Origin: Parasporobacterium sp.
GTDB taxonomy: Bacteria; Bacillota; Clostridia; Lachnospirales; Lachnospiraceae
NCBI GenBank assembly: GCA_017510065.1
Contig: JAFWOB010000081.1
Coordinates: forward strand, 1-64,000
Length of the DNA: 64,000 bases
Reading direction: 5' to 3'
In this document: in pieces, positions 32,802-41,843 of the stretch
How positions within the stretch are numbered: the first letter of the stretch is position 1
How the letters are laid out: each line of letters begins with the position of its first letter
Program-made: the position numbers and the translations under genes
Notes under the pieces: model-generated
What the model was told of the DNA's origin: nothing
The model's database searches: none
The model's input: the letters and a program-made list of their open reading frames with translations, nothing else

Positions 32802-35477
32802 ATGGCAAAGAAGTATTGTTACCTGTTTTCAGAAGGAAATGCCACCATGCGCGAATTACTGGGCGGCAAGGGTGCTAACCTTGCTGAGATGACCAACATC
32901 GGACTTCCGGTTCCTCAGGGATTCACGATCACAACGGAAGCTTGTACTCAGTATTACGATGACGGCCGTACCATCAATGACGGTATCATGGCTGAGATAA
33001 TGGAATATGTGGAGAAAATGGAGGAGATCAACGGCAAGAAGTTTGGGGATCCTGTTAATCCGCTGCTTGTTTCCGTCCGTTCCGGCGCCAGGGCATCCAT
33101 GCCTGGTATGATGGATACGATCCTGAACCTTGGTCTTAATGACGATGTTGTCGCATCGATGATCAAAGGTAATCCGGATCCGAATTTTGAGCGTTTTGTT
33201 TACGACTCCTATCGCCGTTTTATCCAGATGTTCTCAGATGTAGTCATGGAAGTAGGCAAGAAATACTTCGAGCAGCTGATCGACCGGATGAAAGAACAGA
33301 AAGGTGTAGTTTTTGACGTAGATCTTTCTGCACAGGATCTTAAGGAACTGGCAGAACAGTTCAAGGCAGAATATAAGAAACAGATCGGCAGTGACTTCCC
33401 TTCAGATCCGAAAGTTCAGCTTTATGAAGCTGTAAGAGCTGTGTTCCGTTCCTGGGACAACCCGCGTGCCAACGTTTACAGACGTGACAACGATATCCCG
33501 TATTCCTGGGGTACTGCTGTCAATGTTATGCCTATGGTATTCGGTAATCTGAACAACAATTCCGGAACAGGCGTTGCCTTTACAAGAGATCCCGCAACAG
33601 GCGAGAAGAAGCTCATGGGTGAGTTCCTGATCAATGCCCAGGGCGAAGACGTGGTAGCCGGTGTCAGAACTCCGATGCCGATCGCGCAGATGGCTGAGCA
33701 TTTCCCGGAAGCTTATGCGGAATTTATCAGCGTATGTGATCTCCTTGAAAAACATTATCATGATATGCAGGATATGGAATTTACCGTTGAGAACGGCAAA
33801 CTCTACATGCTTCAGTGCCGTAACGGCAAACGTACCGCTCAGGCAGCCCTTAAGATCGCATGCGATCTGGTTGATGAAGGCATGAAGACGGAAGAAGAAG
33901 CTGTCCTCATGATCGATCCGCGTAACCTGGATACCCTGCTTCATCCGCAGTTCGACGCCGCTTCCCTTAAGAAGGCAGAAGCCATCGGCAGAGGTCTCGG
34001 CGCTTCTCCGGGAGCAGCCTGCGGCAAAGTGGTATTTACTGCTGAGGACGCTGCAGCATGGGCTGAAAGAGGCGAGAAAGTCGTACTGGTAAGACTGGAG
34101 ACTTCTCCGGAAGATATCACCGGTATGAAAGCAGCAGAAGGCATCCTGACCGTCAGAGGCGGTATGACTTCTCATGCAGCCGTTGTTGCCAGAGGTATGG
34201 GCAAATGCTGCGTATCCGGATGCGGTGATATCGTCATGGATGAAGAAGCCAAGGAATTCACCCTGGCCGGCAGGACTTTCCATGAAGGAGATGTGATCTC
34301 CATCGACGGCTCCACCGGTAACATTTACGGTGGAAAGATTCCTACCACAGACGCTACGATCGCCGGCGAATTCGGACGCATTATGAGCTGGGCAGACAGC
34401 TTCCGTAAGCTGAAAGTACGTACCAACGCGGATACTCCGGACGATGCAAAGAGAGCAAGAGAACTTGGCGCAGAAGGCATCGGCCTGTGCCGTACCGAGC
34501 ACATGTTCTTTGAAGCAGACAGAATTGCTGCTTTCCGCGAGATGATCTGTGCAGATACCAAGGAAGAACGCGAAAAAGCTCTGGATAAGGTACTTCCATA
34601 TCAGCAGGCTGACTTTGAAGCAATCTTTGAGGCAATGGCAGGCCTTCCGGTCACGATCCGTTTCCTGGATCCGCCGCTTCATGAGTTTGTTCCGACAGAA
34701 GAAGCAGATATCGAATTGCTGGCGAAATCCCAGGGCAAGACAGTTGAGCAGGTAAAGGCTGTGATCGAATCCCTGAAGGAATTCAACCCGATGATGGGAC
34801 ATCGTGGATGCCGTCTGGCAGTCACTTACCCTGAGATTGCCAAGATGCAGACACAGGCTGTGATCCGTGCCGCGATCAACGTTACACGCAAAGATCCTGC
34901 CAATGCCGTTGTTCCGGAGATCATGATCCCGCTGACCTGCGACTCCAAGGAATACAACTTCGTAAGAAAAGTTGTTGTAGATACAGCAGATGCTGAGATC
35001 GCCGCAGCCGGTATCAAGATCGATTATGAAGTTGGTACCATGATCGAGATCCCGAGAGCCGCGATCGTGGCCGACGAGATCGCTCCGACCGCTGACTTCT
35101 TCTGCTTCGGTACGAACGACCTTACCCAGATGTGCTTCGGTTTCAGCCGTGACGACGCTACCAAGTTCCTTGGTGCATACTACGATCACAAGATCCTGGA
35201 GAATGATCCGTTTGCAAGACTTGACAGAGACGGTGTCGGAAGACTGATGAGCCTGACTCTGAAACTCAGCAAACCGGTTAATCCGAAGATGCATTACGGT
35301 ATCTGCGGTGAGCACGGTGGTGATCCGACTTCTGTGGAAATCTGTCATGAACTGGGACTGGACTATGTATCCTGTTCACCGTTCCGTGTACCGATCGCAA
35401 GACTGGCAGCTGCACAGGCGGCGATCAAAATGCCGAATGTACCAAAGGAGCAGAATCTGGTCATGGCCGACCTGTAA
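32802..35477 (+). CDS. ppdK: Pyruvate, phosphate dikinase
   Basis: This enzyme interconverts pyruvate, ATP and phosphate with phosphoenolpyruvate, AMP and pyrophosphate. In fermentative Clostridia it usually supports pyrophosphate-linked glycolysis. The 891-residue protein has the ATP-grasp domain, the phosphohistidine domain with GGMTSHAAVVARGMG (His458 carries phosphate) and the TIM-barrel PEP domain with GICGEHGG (Cys835, catalytic acid). Both residue numbers are within four of those I recall for the Clostridium symbiosum enzyme (455 and 831). ATG 32802 follows GAAGGGAG; an upstream TTG lies inside that site. It has its own promoter and strong terminator. Confidence 0.97.
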   Translation: MAKKYCYLFSEGNATMRELLGGKGANLAEMTNIGLPVPQGFTITTEACTQYYDDGRTINDGIMAEIMEYVEKMEEINGKKFGDPVNPLLVSVRSGARASMPGMMDTILNLGLNDDVVASMIKGNPDPNFERFVYDSYRRFIQMFSDVVMEVGKKYFEQLIDRMKEQKGVVFDVDLSAQDLKELAEQFKAEYKKQIGSDFPSDPKVQLYEAVRAVFRSWDNPRANVYRRDNDIPYSWGTAVNVMPMVFGNLNNNSGTGVAFTRDPATGEKKLMGEFLINAQGEDVVAGVRTPMPIAQMAEHFPEAYAEFISVCDLLEKHYHDMQDMEFTVENGKLYMLQCRNGKRTAQAALKIACDLVDEGMKTEEEAVLMIDPRNLDTLLHPQFDAASLKKAEAIGRGLGASPGAACGKVVFTAEDAAAWAERGEKVVLVRLETSPEDITGMKAAEGILTVRGGMTSHAAVVARGMGKCCVSGCGDIVMDEEAKEFTLAGRTFHEGDVISIDGSTGNIYGGKIPTTDATIAGEFGRIMSWADSFRKLKVRTNADTPDDAKRARELGAEGIGLCRTEHMFFEADRIAAFREMICADTKEEREKALDKVLPYQQADFEAIFEAMAGLPVTIRFLDPPLHEFVPTEEADIELLAKSQGKTVEQVKAVIESLKEFNPMMGHRGCRLAVTYPEIAKMQTQAVIRAAINVTRKDPANAVVPEIMIPLTCDSKEYNFVRKVVVDTADAEIAAAGIKIDYEVGTMIEIPRAAIVADEIAPTADFFCFGTNDLTQMCFGFSRDDATKFLGAYYDHKILENDPFARLDRDGVGRLMSLTLKLSKPVNPKMHYGICGEHGGDPTSVEICHELGLDYVSCSPFRVPIARLAAAQAAIKMPNVPKEQNLVMADL

Positions 35478-35520
35478 GAGCATGCTGACTGAACTGAATT
35501 ATTGCTTGTTTTAGGAAATC

Positions 35521-35564
35521 ACGACCCGCAGCCGGGTGAAATTTCAGGCTGCGGGTCGTTTTTT
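35521..35564 (+). terminator. Strong terminator after ppdK
   Basis: A 13-bp perfect stem, acgacccgcagcc (35521-35533) with ggctgcgggtcgt (35547-35559), followed by six T residues counted from the base of the stem. Confidence 0.92.
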
Positions 35565-35618
35565 CTTTTTGCGAGATTGCGTGATGCTGCTGCAGTCTGG
35601 TGTCCGGTCATGGATTTT

Positions 35619-35878
35619 CATGCGAAATTATAAAAATGTCAATTTCACATAATGGATTGAGTGCCTTTATCATGCGGGATTTTAAAAATGCTGATTTCGC
35701 ATGATAAATTAAGTGCCATTTTCATGCAAAAATAAAAAAACTCAGATTTCGCATGAAAAATCAGTCAAAAAACTAGTGTGAAAATTTCAAAATTGAATTT
35801 TCGCATGAAAACTTCGCCCGAAAACTCATGCGAAAAACCGTTTTCTCACATTTTGCATGAAATTCCAAAAAGCGCACT
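35619..35878. repeat. Five tandem 52-bp units, each holding a CATGCGAAAT/ATTTCGCATG inverted repeat
   Basis: Units begin at 35619, 35671, 35723, 35775 and 35827, an exact 52-bp period. Each starts with a version of CATGCGAAAT and 23 bases later has ATTTCGCATG or a close variant, forming a 33-bp imperfect palindrome followed by a more variable 19-bp linker (for example ataaattaagtgcca in unit 2). Unit 4 is degenerate at its left arm (agtgtgaaaa). The array fills most of the 478-bp gap between ppdK and the DUF523 gene; 35565-35618 shows nothing recognisable. Units are not identical, so the array is old or under selection for the dyads. Confidence 0.85.
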
Positions 35879-35955
35879 TCTTCAGAGAAAGCTGTTCTGC
35901 CGGGAACAAATAAAGAGAATCGTGATATAATCCTTTAAAAGTGAGGAGGATAAAG

Positions 35956-36390
35956 ATGAAGATCATGGTCAGTGCCTGCCTGCTGGGGGAAAACTGCAAG
36001 TATAACGGAGAAAACAACTATAATGAGAATGTTTTGGCATTTGTGCAGGGGCATGACGTGATCCCTGTCTGTCCGGAGGTTATGGGCGGACTGCCCACTC
36101 CGAGAGTTCCTTCAGAGATCCGTCAGGGGATCGTTATCAATCAGGAAGGGGTTTCTGTTGACAGACAGTTCCGGGCTGGCGCGAAGGAGTGCCTGGCCAT
36201 CGCGCTGAAGGAACAGCCGGAACTTGTGATCTTTAAGGCGCGAAGCCCCAGCTGCGGTAAGAAGCAGCATTATGACGGAACATTTACACAGACTCTGACG
36301 GACGGACCGGGGATCACTGCCGCCCTTCTGCGCGAAAACGGATTCCGCATTATAGAGGAAGATGAGATTGCGGCAGATTTTGAAAAGTGA
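35956..36390 (+). CDS. DUF523 family protein
   Basis: A 144-residue protein of the DUF523 (YbbK-like) family, with MVSACLLGENCKYNG, VIPVCPEVMGGLPTPRVPSE and FKARSPSCGKKQHYDG. The conserved cysteines suggest metal or Fe-S binding, but no activity is known. ATG 35956 follows GAGGAGGA; an in-frame upstream start at 35941 is not needed. It lies between the 52-bp repeat array and cysK, 49 bp before the latter. Confidence 0.9.
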   Translation: MKIMVSACLLGENCKYNGENNYNENVLAFVQGHDVIPVCPEVMGGLPTPRVPSEIRQGIVINQEGVSVDRQFRAGAKECLAIALKEQPELVIFKARSPSCGKKQHYDGTFTQTLTDGPGITAALLRENGFRIIEEDEIAADFEK

Positions 36391-36439
36391 TAACATAATC
36401 ACATAATTAAAAACAAAATGACAGGAGTTTATTAATGCT

Positions 36440-37363
36440 ATGAGAGTGTATAAGTCTATTGCAGAACTGATCGGAAGGACGCCGCTTCTGGATCTTTCCG
36501 GAAAAGCGAAGGGCATACTGCCTGGAACGAAGATCTACGCGAAACTGGAATGCTTCAATCCGGCGGGCTCTTCCAAGGACAGAGTGGCAAAGACGATGAT
36601 CGAAGATGCAGAGCAGAAAGGGATCCTGAAGCCAGGTGCTGTGATCATAGAACCCACCAGCGGCAACACCGGGATCGGTCTGGCGGCAGTGGCAGCGGAG
36701 AGAGGATACCGGGTAATCCTGACTATGCCGGAAACCATGAGCGTGGAGCGAAGAAATCTGCTGAAGGCTTATGGGGCGGAGATCGTTCTGACGGATGGGA
36801 CGAAAGGGATGACCGGGGCAATTGAAAAAGCACAGGAATTACATGATTCGATCCCGGGAAGCTTTGTACCGGGACAGTTTACCAATCCGGCCAATGTCCG
36901 GGCACATTTTGAAACGACAGGGCCGGAGATCTGGAACGACACGGAGGGAAGAACAGATATCTTTGTGGCTAGTGTGGGGACAGGCGGTACCATTACAGGA
37001 ACAGGCGCTTATCTGAAAAACCGTAATCCTGCCGTGAAAGTTGTGGCAGTAGAGCCCGCAGGATCCCCCATGCTTTCCAAAGGCGTTTCGGGAAGTCATC
37101 AGATCCAGGGGATCGGAGCGGGATTTGTACCGGAAATACTGGATACAGACCTTTTGGATGAGATCGTCGCTGTCACAGATGAGGATGCATTTGCAGCCGG
37201 GAAAAAGCTTGCCGAGGATGGACTTCTGGTCGGCATCTCCTCGGGTGCTGTCTTTCATGCTGCTGAGCAGCTGGCTAATCGGCCGGAAAACAAAGGAAAG
37301 ATCATTGTGGCTCTGCTTCCTGATTCGGGGGAACGGTATTTATCAACGCCTATGTTTTCATAG
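36440..37363 (+). CDS. cysK: Cysteine synthase
   Basis: This PLP enzyme makes cysteine from O-acetylserine and sulfide. The 307-residue protein has the PLP lysine in [11 protein letters not shown] (Lys46; most relatives have Val where the second Ser is), the substrate loop [12 protein letters not shown], the phosphate-binding [14 protein letters not shown] and GISSGAV. An AGGAG site lies 12 bases before ATG 36440. The araC-type gene follows 13 bp later, but function does not link them. Confidence 0.94.
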   Translation: MRVYKSIAELIGRTPLLDLSGKAKGILPGTKIYAKLECFNPAGSSKDRVAKTMIEDAEQKGILKPGAVIIEPTSGNTGIGLAAVAAERGYRVILTMPETMSVERRNLLKAYGAEIVLTDGTKGMTGAIEKAQELHDSIPGSFVPGQFTNPANVRAHFETTGPEIWNDTEGRTDIFVASVGTGGTITGTGAYLKNRNPAVKVVAVEPAGSPMLSKGVSGSHQIQGIGAGFVPEILDTDLLDEIVAVTDEDAFAAGKKLAEDGLLVGISSGAVFHAAEQLANRPENKGKIIVALLPDSGERYLSTPMFS

Positions 37364-37376
37364 TGAGGAAAAGCGA

Positions 37377-38312
37377 ATGGATAACGAACAGGAGAAGCGA
37401 AATACAGTCGGCTATACGGAGAGCAGTGACTATAGATGTCTTGAGGATCTGGAAGAAACCCGTTTCATGGAAAACAGTAAAATGATCCGTCTGGATTACT
37501 GCGGAATGGAACGGTGTACTCCCGGATATGCATTCGGACCGTATATCAGAGAGAACTATGTTATTCATTTTGTTGTGGAAGGAAAAGGAACTCTGCAGGT
37601 CGAAGGAAAATACTATGAGATCGGAAAAAACCAGGCGTTTCTTCTGCGCCCGGGAGTGGAAACGATCTATCAGGCAGATCGTAAAGATCCATGGATGTAT
37701 GCATGGATCGGATTCCATGGATACCCGTGTGAAAACCTGATCGAACGGATGGGCTTTTCCACACAGCAAGATGTTATAGATGTTGGTGATGCCGGGATCC
37801 CGGCAGGCTATATCAGTCAAATGCTGGATCACAGAGAACTTACTTTTGCGGATTATCTCAGAAGGGGGGCCTTTCTGGAACTGCTGCTTGCGGATGTCAT
37901 TGCCTATGCGGATGTGCCGGAAAAGAAAGAGCATTTCAGTGAGGAAGCATATGTGGAACTGGCCGTGAAAGAGATCATTGCCAATTATGGACATCCCGTT
38001 CGTGTCTCAAGTATCGCCAATAAGATCGGGATCAACCGGAGCTATCTGTCGATTATCTTTAAAAAACGCATGGGGGTATCGCCTCAGCAGTATCTGATCG
38101 ATTTCCGCCTGGAAAAAGCGGCAGAGCTGATCCAGGAAACCGGTATGGCGGTACGTGCTGTGGCAGCTGTAGTAGGGTATACAGATCCCCTGACGTTTTC
38201 CAAAGCGTTCAAACAAAAATACGGATGCAGTCCCAGCCTGTTCCGTGAGAAATCCCCGGAACTCATGAAAACGGATCTGAAGGGGAAATACGCCGGGATC
38301 CATAATCTGTAG
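37377..38312 (+). CDS. AraC-family transcriptional regulator of the sugar operon
   Basis: A 311-residue regulator with an N-terminal cupin-like sensor domain (VIHFVVEGKGTLQVEGKYYEIGKNQAFLLRPGVE) and a C-terminal double helix-turn-helix (SSIANKIGINRSYLSIIFKKRMGVSPQQYLIDFRLEKAAELI and VAAVVGYTDPLTFSKAFKQKYGCSPS). This layout matches melibiose/raffinose regulators such as MsmR and RafR. ATG 37377 follows GAGG at 8 bases; the longer open frame upstream overlaps cysK. It sits immediately before the sugar transporter and alpha-galactosidase and probably activates them. Confidence 0.9.
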   Translation: MDNEQEKRNTVGYTESSDYRCLEDLEETRFMENSKMIRLDYCGMERCTPGYAFGPYIRENYVIHFVVEGKGTLQVEGKYYEIGKNQAFLLRPGVETIYQADRKDPWMYAWIGFHGYPCENLIERMGFSTQQDVIDVGDAGIPAGYISQMLDHRELTFADYLRRGAFLELLLADVIAYADVPEKKEHFSEEAYVELAVKEIIANYGHPVRVSSIANKIGINRSYLSIIFKKRMGVSPQQYLIDFRLEKAAELIQETGMAVRAVAAVVGYTDPLTFSKAFKQKYGCSPSLFREKSPELMKTDLKGKYAGIHNL

Positions 38313-38393
38313 ATAGTGACATTTGCACATACTCCAGTAACAATCTATGGTATAAATGTACAAAAAACAGATTCGAGATTTGGCATCTTGTTG

Positions 38394-38423
38394 TTGACAA
38401 GTTACAAAAACAGTAAACATTAT
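38394..38423 (+). promoter_or_regulatory. Candidate promoter of the sugar transporter operon
   Basis: A perfect TTGACA (38394-38399) is followed after 18 bases by CATTAT (38418-38423). It lies 99 bp before the binding-protein start, in the 209-bp gap after araC. The weak -10 is consistent with activator dependence. Confidence 0.5.
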
Positions 38424-38521
38424 GCTGGCATAAAACAACATTTATCCATATTGCATCGAATAAAAACCAAGTAAAATTTAAACGTAATATTGTTATAAAA
38501 CTATATACGGGAGGAATGAAA

Positions 38522-39820
38522 ATGAAAATCAAAAAAATCATTGCTGTTATTCTTTGCGCGACCCTGGTGCTGGGCTTTTCCGCTATGCCGGCAAGTGCAT
38601 ATGATGTAACAGAGATCAACGTTAACATCTGGGATAATAACCAGCTGGCAGGTCTTCAGCAGATCGCTGACGAATGGACTGCAACATCAGGTGTTAAGGT
38701 CAACATCAACGTCATCGGTTGGGATGAGTACTGGACACTGCTTGCAGCAGGTGCTCAGGGCGGTACTATGCCGGACGTATTCTGGATGCATTCCAACACA
38801 GCTTCTATGTATATGGAAGAAGGACTGCTCCTGAACCTGGATGAGTATATTGCAGCTGATGAGAACATGGATCTGTCTGTATACTATCCGGGCATCACAG
38901 AGCTGTACAGCATGGATGGAAGCCAGTTCGCGATCCCGAAGGATCATGACACCATCGCTCTTCTTTACAATGAAGCAATCTTCAACGAGTATGGCGTAGA
39001 TGTTCCGACCGATGATTGGAACTGGGGCGATGTAGCAGCAGCTACCAAGGCTATCACCGAAGCATCCGGCGGCAAGGTATACGGTTATGCCATGAATACC
39101 TCCAACAACCAGGACGGCTGGTACAACCTGGTGGAAGGCTATGGCGGACATATCATCACCGATGATCACAAGGGCACTACCATCGGCAGCGACGAAGCAA
39201 AAGCCGGTATGGAGCAGATGCGTCAGATCCTGGAATACGCTGTTCCGCAGACTTCCCTGTCTGAATCCGGAACAGATCAGCAGTTCATCTCTGGAACCGC
39301 AGCTATGATCTCCCAGGGATCCTGGATGATCAACAACTTCTATTCTGCAGATAATTCCGCAGATTTCAAGTGGGTAATGCTTCCTTACAGTGATGCCAAC
39401 GGCAACGGCCAGGAAGATGAAGGCGAAAGAGTATCCTGCTATAACGGCCTTGGCTGGGCAGCAGCTTACAATGTAAAAGATCCGCAGGCCTGCTATGATC
39501 TGATCGCATGGTTCTGCTCCGAAGAAGGACAGAAAAAACAGGCTGAACTTGGTGTTACCATGGCAGGTATGCCGGGTATCTCCGATGCTTTCGCAAGCGC
39601 TTTCGAAGGAATGGATGTTTCTGCATTCACCAAGATTGAAGAAGTTGGAAAACTGTACTTCAGACCATACACACAGAACACCCCTGTCTGGGAAGATGCT
39701 CTTCAGCAGCAGGGTGGATTCCTGGATGCATGGCTGGATCCGACCAATCCGGATACTATGGCAGCTGCATGTGATCATGCACAGGCGATCATTGAGGATG
39801 CTATCGCACAGGAATGGTAA
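38522..39820 (+). CDS. Sugar ABC transporter substrate-binding protein
   Basis: The receptor of a family-1 sugar importer, 432 residues. ATG 38522 is chosen because an in-frame ATG at 38516 abuts the GGGAGG site. The signal peptide has a hydrophobic core at about 6-20 and cleaves after MPASA at residue 26. The mature part has family-1 features such as VFWMHSNTASMYMEEGLLLNLDEYI, IPKDHDTIALLYNEAIF and FISGTAAMISQGSWMI. As with the peptide-binding protein, no lipobox cysteine is present. The neighbouring GH36 gene suggests alpha-galactosides as cargo. Confidence 0.9.
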   Translation: MKIKKIIAVILCATLVLGFSAMPASAYDVTEINVNIWDNNQLAGLQQIADEWTATSGVKVNINVIGWDEYWTLLAAGAQGGTMPDVFWMHSNTASMYMEEGLLLNLDEYIAADENMDLSVYYPGITELYSMDGSQFAIPKDHDTIALLYNEAIFNEYGVDVPTDDWNWGDVAAATKAITEASGGKVYGYAMNTSNNQDGWYNLVEGYGGHIITDDHKGTTIGSDEAKAGMEQMRQILEYAVPQTSLSESGTDQQFISGTAAMISQGSWMINNFYSADNSADFKWVMLPYSDANGNGQEDEGERVSCYNGLGWAAAYNVKDPQACYDLIAWFCSEEGQKKQAELGVTMAGMPGISDAFASAFEGMDVSAFTKIEEVGKLYFRPYTQNTPVWEDALQQQGGFLDAWLDPTNPDTMAAACDHAQAIIEDAIAQEW

Positions 39821-39896
39821 AATGATCCTGTAAAGGTGATCCTGCCCGGTACGGCGGAAACCGTATGATGTGGCAGGCAGTAAAAAGTTTCCGCAG

Positions 39897-39928
39897 GACA
39901 GGCGGCAGCATGACCATGCTGCCTGTCC
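39897..39928 (+). other. Intercistronic hairpin between binding protein and permease genes
   Basis: Outer ggacag pairs with ctgtcc and inner gcagcat with atgctgc around the loop gacc, without a T-run. Hairpins at this place commonly stabilise the abundant binding-protein mRNA relative to the permease part. Confidence 0.6.
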
Positions 39929-39949
39929 TGCTATCAGAGGGAGACTATT

Positions 39950-40846
39950 ATGGGAAATGTTAAAAAGAAAAAGAAATCTGCGGCGATGAGAAGCGAGGCG
40001 AGATGGGGATGGTTCTTCGTGGCTCCGACCATGATCGGTCTGATCATCCTGAACTTTTACCCAATCGTCAGTACGATCATCGAATCATTGCACAGAACAA
40101 AAGGACTTACCGGATCCCAGTTCGTCGGATTCCAGAACTATCTGACAGCTTTTCAGGATTCCACCACCTGGCAGGCTTTGCTGAATACCGTGAAGTATGC
40201 CATTATTGAAGTTCCTTTCTCGATCGTGATCGCTCTTGTTCTGGCTGTTTTTCTGAACCGCAAGATGATTGGCCGTTCAATCTACAGAACCATCTTTTTC
40301 CTGCCGATGGTCTGCGCTCCTGCAGCTGTAGCCATGGTATGGAAATGGCTCTACAATCAGAATTTCGGTCTGATCAACAATCTCCTTGGTACAAATGTTG
40401 CATGGGTCAATAATCCGAATATTACCTGGATCTCGATTGGTATCATCGGTGTCTGGTCCGTGCTTGGTTATAATATCGTCCTGTTCATTTCCGGACTTCA
40501 GGAAATTCCCGGGGATTACTATGAAGCAGCCCAGATCGATGGTGCCGGCGGTATCCGCCAGTTCTTCAATATCACGGTACCGCTTCTGTCCCCAACCACA
40601 TTCTTTATCGTACAGACCCGTATCATCGGCGCTCTGACGGTATTCGACCTGATGTTCATGGTTCTGGACAAGACCAGCCAGGCGCTGCAGAAGACCCAGT
40701 CAATGGTATACATCTTCTATGATTTTGCCTTTACCAAGAACAATAAAGGTATGGGTGCGACTATCGTTGTCATCCTGCTGATATTCATCCTGATCATTAC
40801 CTTCATTCTTCAGCGTTTGGAGAAGAAGATGGTGTTCTATAACTAG
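39950..40846 (+). CDS. Sugar ABC transporter permease, MalF type
   Basis: A 298-residue inner-membrane channel subunit with six predicted helices, starting RWGWFFVAPTMIGLIILNFYPIV. The EAA coupling loop is DYYEAAQIDGAGGIRQFFNITVPLLSPTT. It has an AGAGGGAG ribosome binding site and is followed after 15 bp by its partner permease. No ATPase gene is adjacent, so energy is probably supplied by the MsmK-type ATPase at 45951. Confidence 0.93.
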   Translation: MGNVKKKKKSAAMRSEARWGWFFVAPTMIGLIILNFYPIVSTIIESLHRTKGLTGSQFVGFQNYLTAFQDSTTWQALLNTVKYAIIEVPFSIVIALVLAVFLNRKMIGRSIYRTIFFLPMVCAPAAVAMVWKWLYNQNFGLINNLLGTNVAWVNNPNITWISIGIIGVWSVLGYNIVLFISGLQEIPGDYYEAAQIDGAGGIRQFFNITVPLLSPTTFFIVQTRIIGALTVFDLMFMVLDKTSQALQKTQSMVYIFYDFAFTKNNKGMGATIVVILLIFILIITFILQRLEKKMVFYN

Positions 40847-40861
40847 GAAGGAGCGGATTCA

Positions 40862-41704
40862 ATGGAAAGCGTAAGAACAAAACAGCGTGTTACACGCATC
40901 GTCATCCATGTGATCCTGATCATTTTCTCCATCATTATGATCGTTCCCTTCTTATGGATGATTATCACGGCACTGAAGACCAATCAGGAGGCGATCTCCA
41001 TCAATCCGTTCTATCTTTTCCCGCAGTCAGGTCTGCACTGGGAAAACTTTGCAACGGTGTGGAAATCCTATAACTTCCTGCTTCTGTATATCAACACCCT
41101 GGTGCTCATCGTACTGCGTGTTGTCTGTGCATGCCTGACAGCTACTATGGCTGGCTATGCTTTCGGACGTCTGAGGTTCCCGGGCAAGAAGTTCCTCTTC
41201 ACCCTGGTCCTGATCCAGATGATGGTTCCCGCACAGATCTTTATTATTCCGCAGTATGTCATGATCTCCAAACTGGGTGCAGTTGATACCATGTTCGGTC
41301 TTCTGTTCCCCGGAATTGTTACAGCATTTGGTACCTATCTGCTGAAGACCGGTTATCAGGGACTTCCTATGGATCTGGAGGAAGCCGCCGGAATTGACGG
41401 ATGCAATACCGGGCAGAAGTTCCTGCGTATCATGATGCCTCTGACCAGGTCATCCATGGTATCTTTGGGGATCTTCACAGCGGTATTTGCATTCAAGGAC
41501 CTGATGTGGCCGATGATCGTCTGCCCGACGATCACCAAAACGACCCTGTCTGCTGCTCTTGCCAAGATGCAGGGACAGTTCTCCAGTGACTATCCGACCA
41601 TGATGGCCGGAGCCGTTCTGGCAGTTATTCCGATGGTCGTCATTTATGTGATCTTCCAGAAACAGTTCGTTGCTGGTATTGCAACTTCCGGCGGAAAACT
41701 GTAA
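40862..41704 (+). CDS. Sugar ABC transporter permease, MalG type
   Basis: The second channel subunit, 280 residues, with six helices and the EAA loop PMDLEEAAGIDGCNTGQKFLRIMMPLTRSS. The C-terminal QKQFVAGIATSGGKL is typical of MalG-like permeases. GAAGGAG precedes ATG 40862. Confidence 0.93.
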   Translation: MESVRTKQRVTRIVIHVILIIFSIIMIVPFLWMIITALKTNQEAISINPFYLFPQSGLHWENFATVWKSYNFLLLYINTLVLIVLRVVCACLTATMAGYAFGRLRFPGKKFLFTLVLIQMMVPAQIFIIPQYVMISKLGAVDTMFGLLFPGIVTAFGTYLLKTGYQGLPMDLEEAAGIDGCNTGQKFLRIMMPLTRSSMVSLGIFTAVFAFKDLMWPMIVCPTITKTTLSAALAKMQGQFSSDYPTMMAGAVLAVIPMVVIYVIFQKQFVAGIATSGGKL

Positions 41705-41741
41705 GATGGCGTTCACGGAAAACAGATCTGACAATGATCAT

Positions 41742-41815
41742 AACTGGGGCTGATCCTTCGGCCCCAGTTGTACTGTCATCTGCTGATAATGGACTGGTTT
41801 TATTATCGGCAGATG
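41742..41815 (+). terminator. Two consecutive hairpins before the alpha-galactosidase gene
   Basis: First stem aactggggc (41742-41750) with gccccagtt (41761-41769); second stem catctgctgataat (41777-41790) with attatcggcagatg (41802-41815), 14 bp with one G-U pair. Neither has a full T-run. They may tune read-through or message stability between transporter and enzyme. Confidence 0.5.
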
Positions 41816-41843
41816 AGAGTATTATTTTACAGGAGTAAAGACA

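Noticed and set aside
33402..35348. Long antisense ORF opposite ppdK (648 codons)
   Set aside because: A shadow of the conserved ppdK frame with biased codons; its product is rich in His, Cys and Arg and resembles nothing.
35619..35878. CRISPR array
   Set aside because: Dyads and linkers both diverge, linkers are only 19 bp and related to each other, and there are no cas genes.
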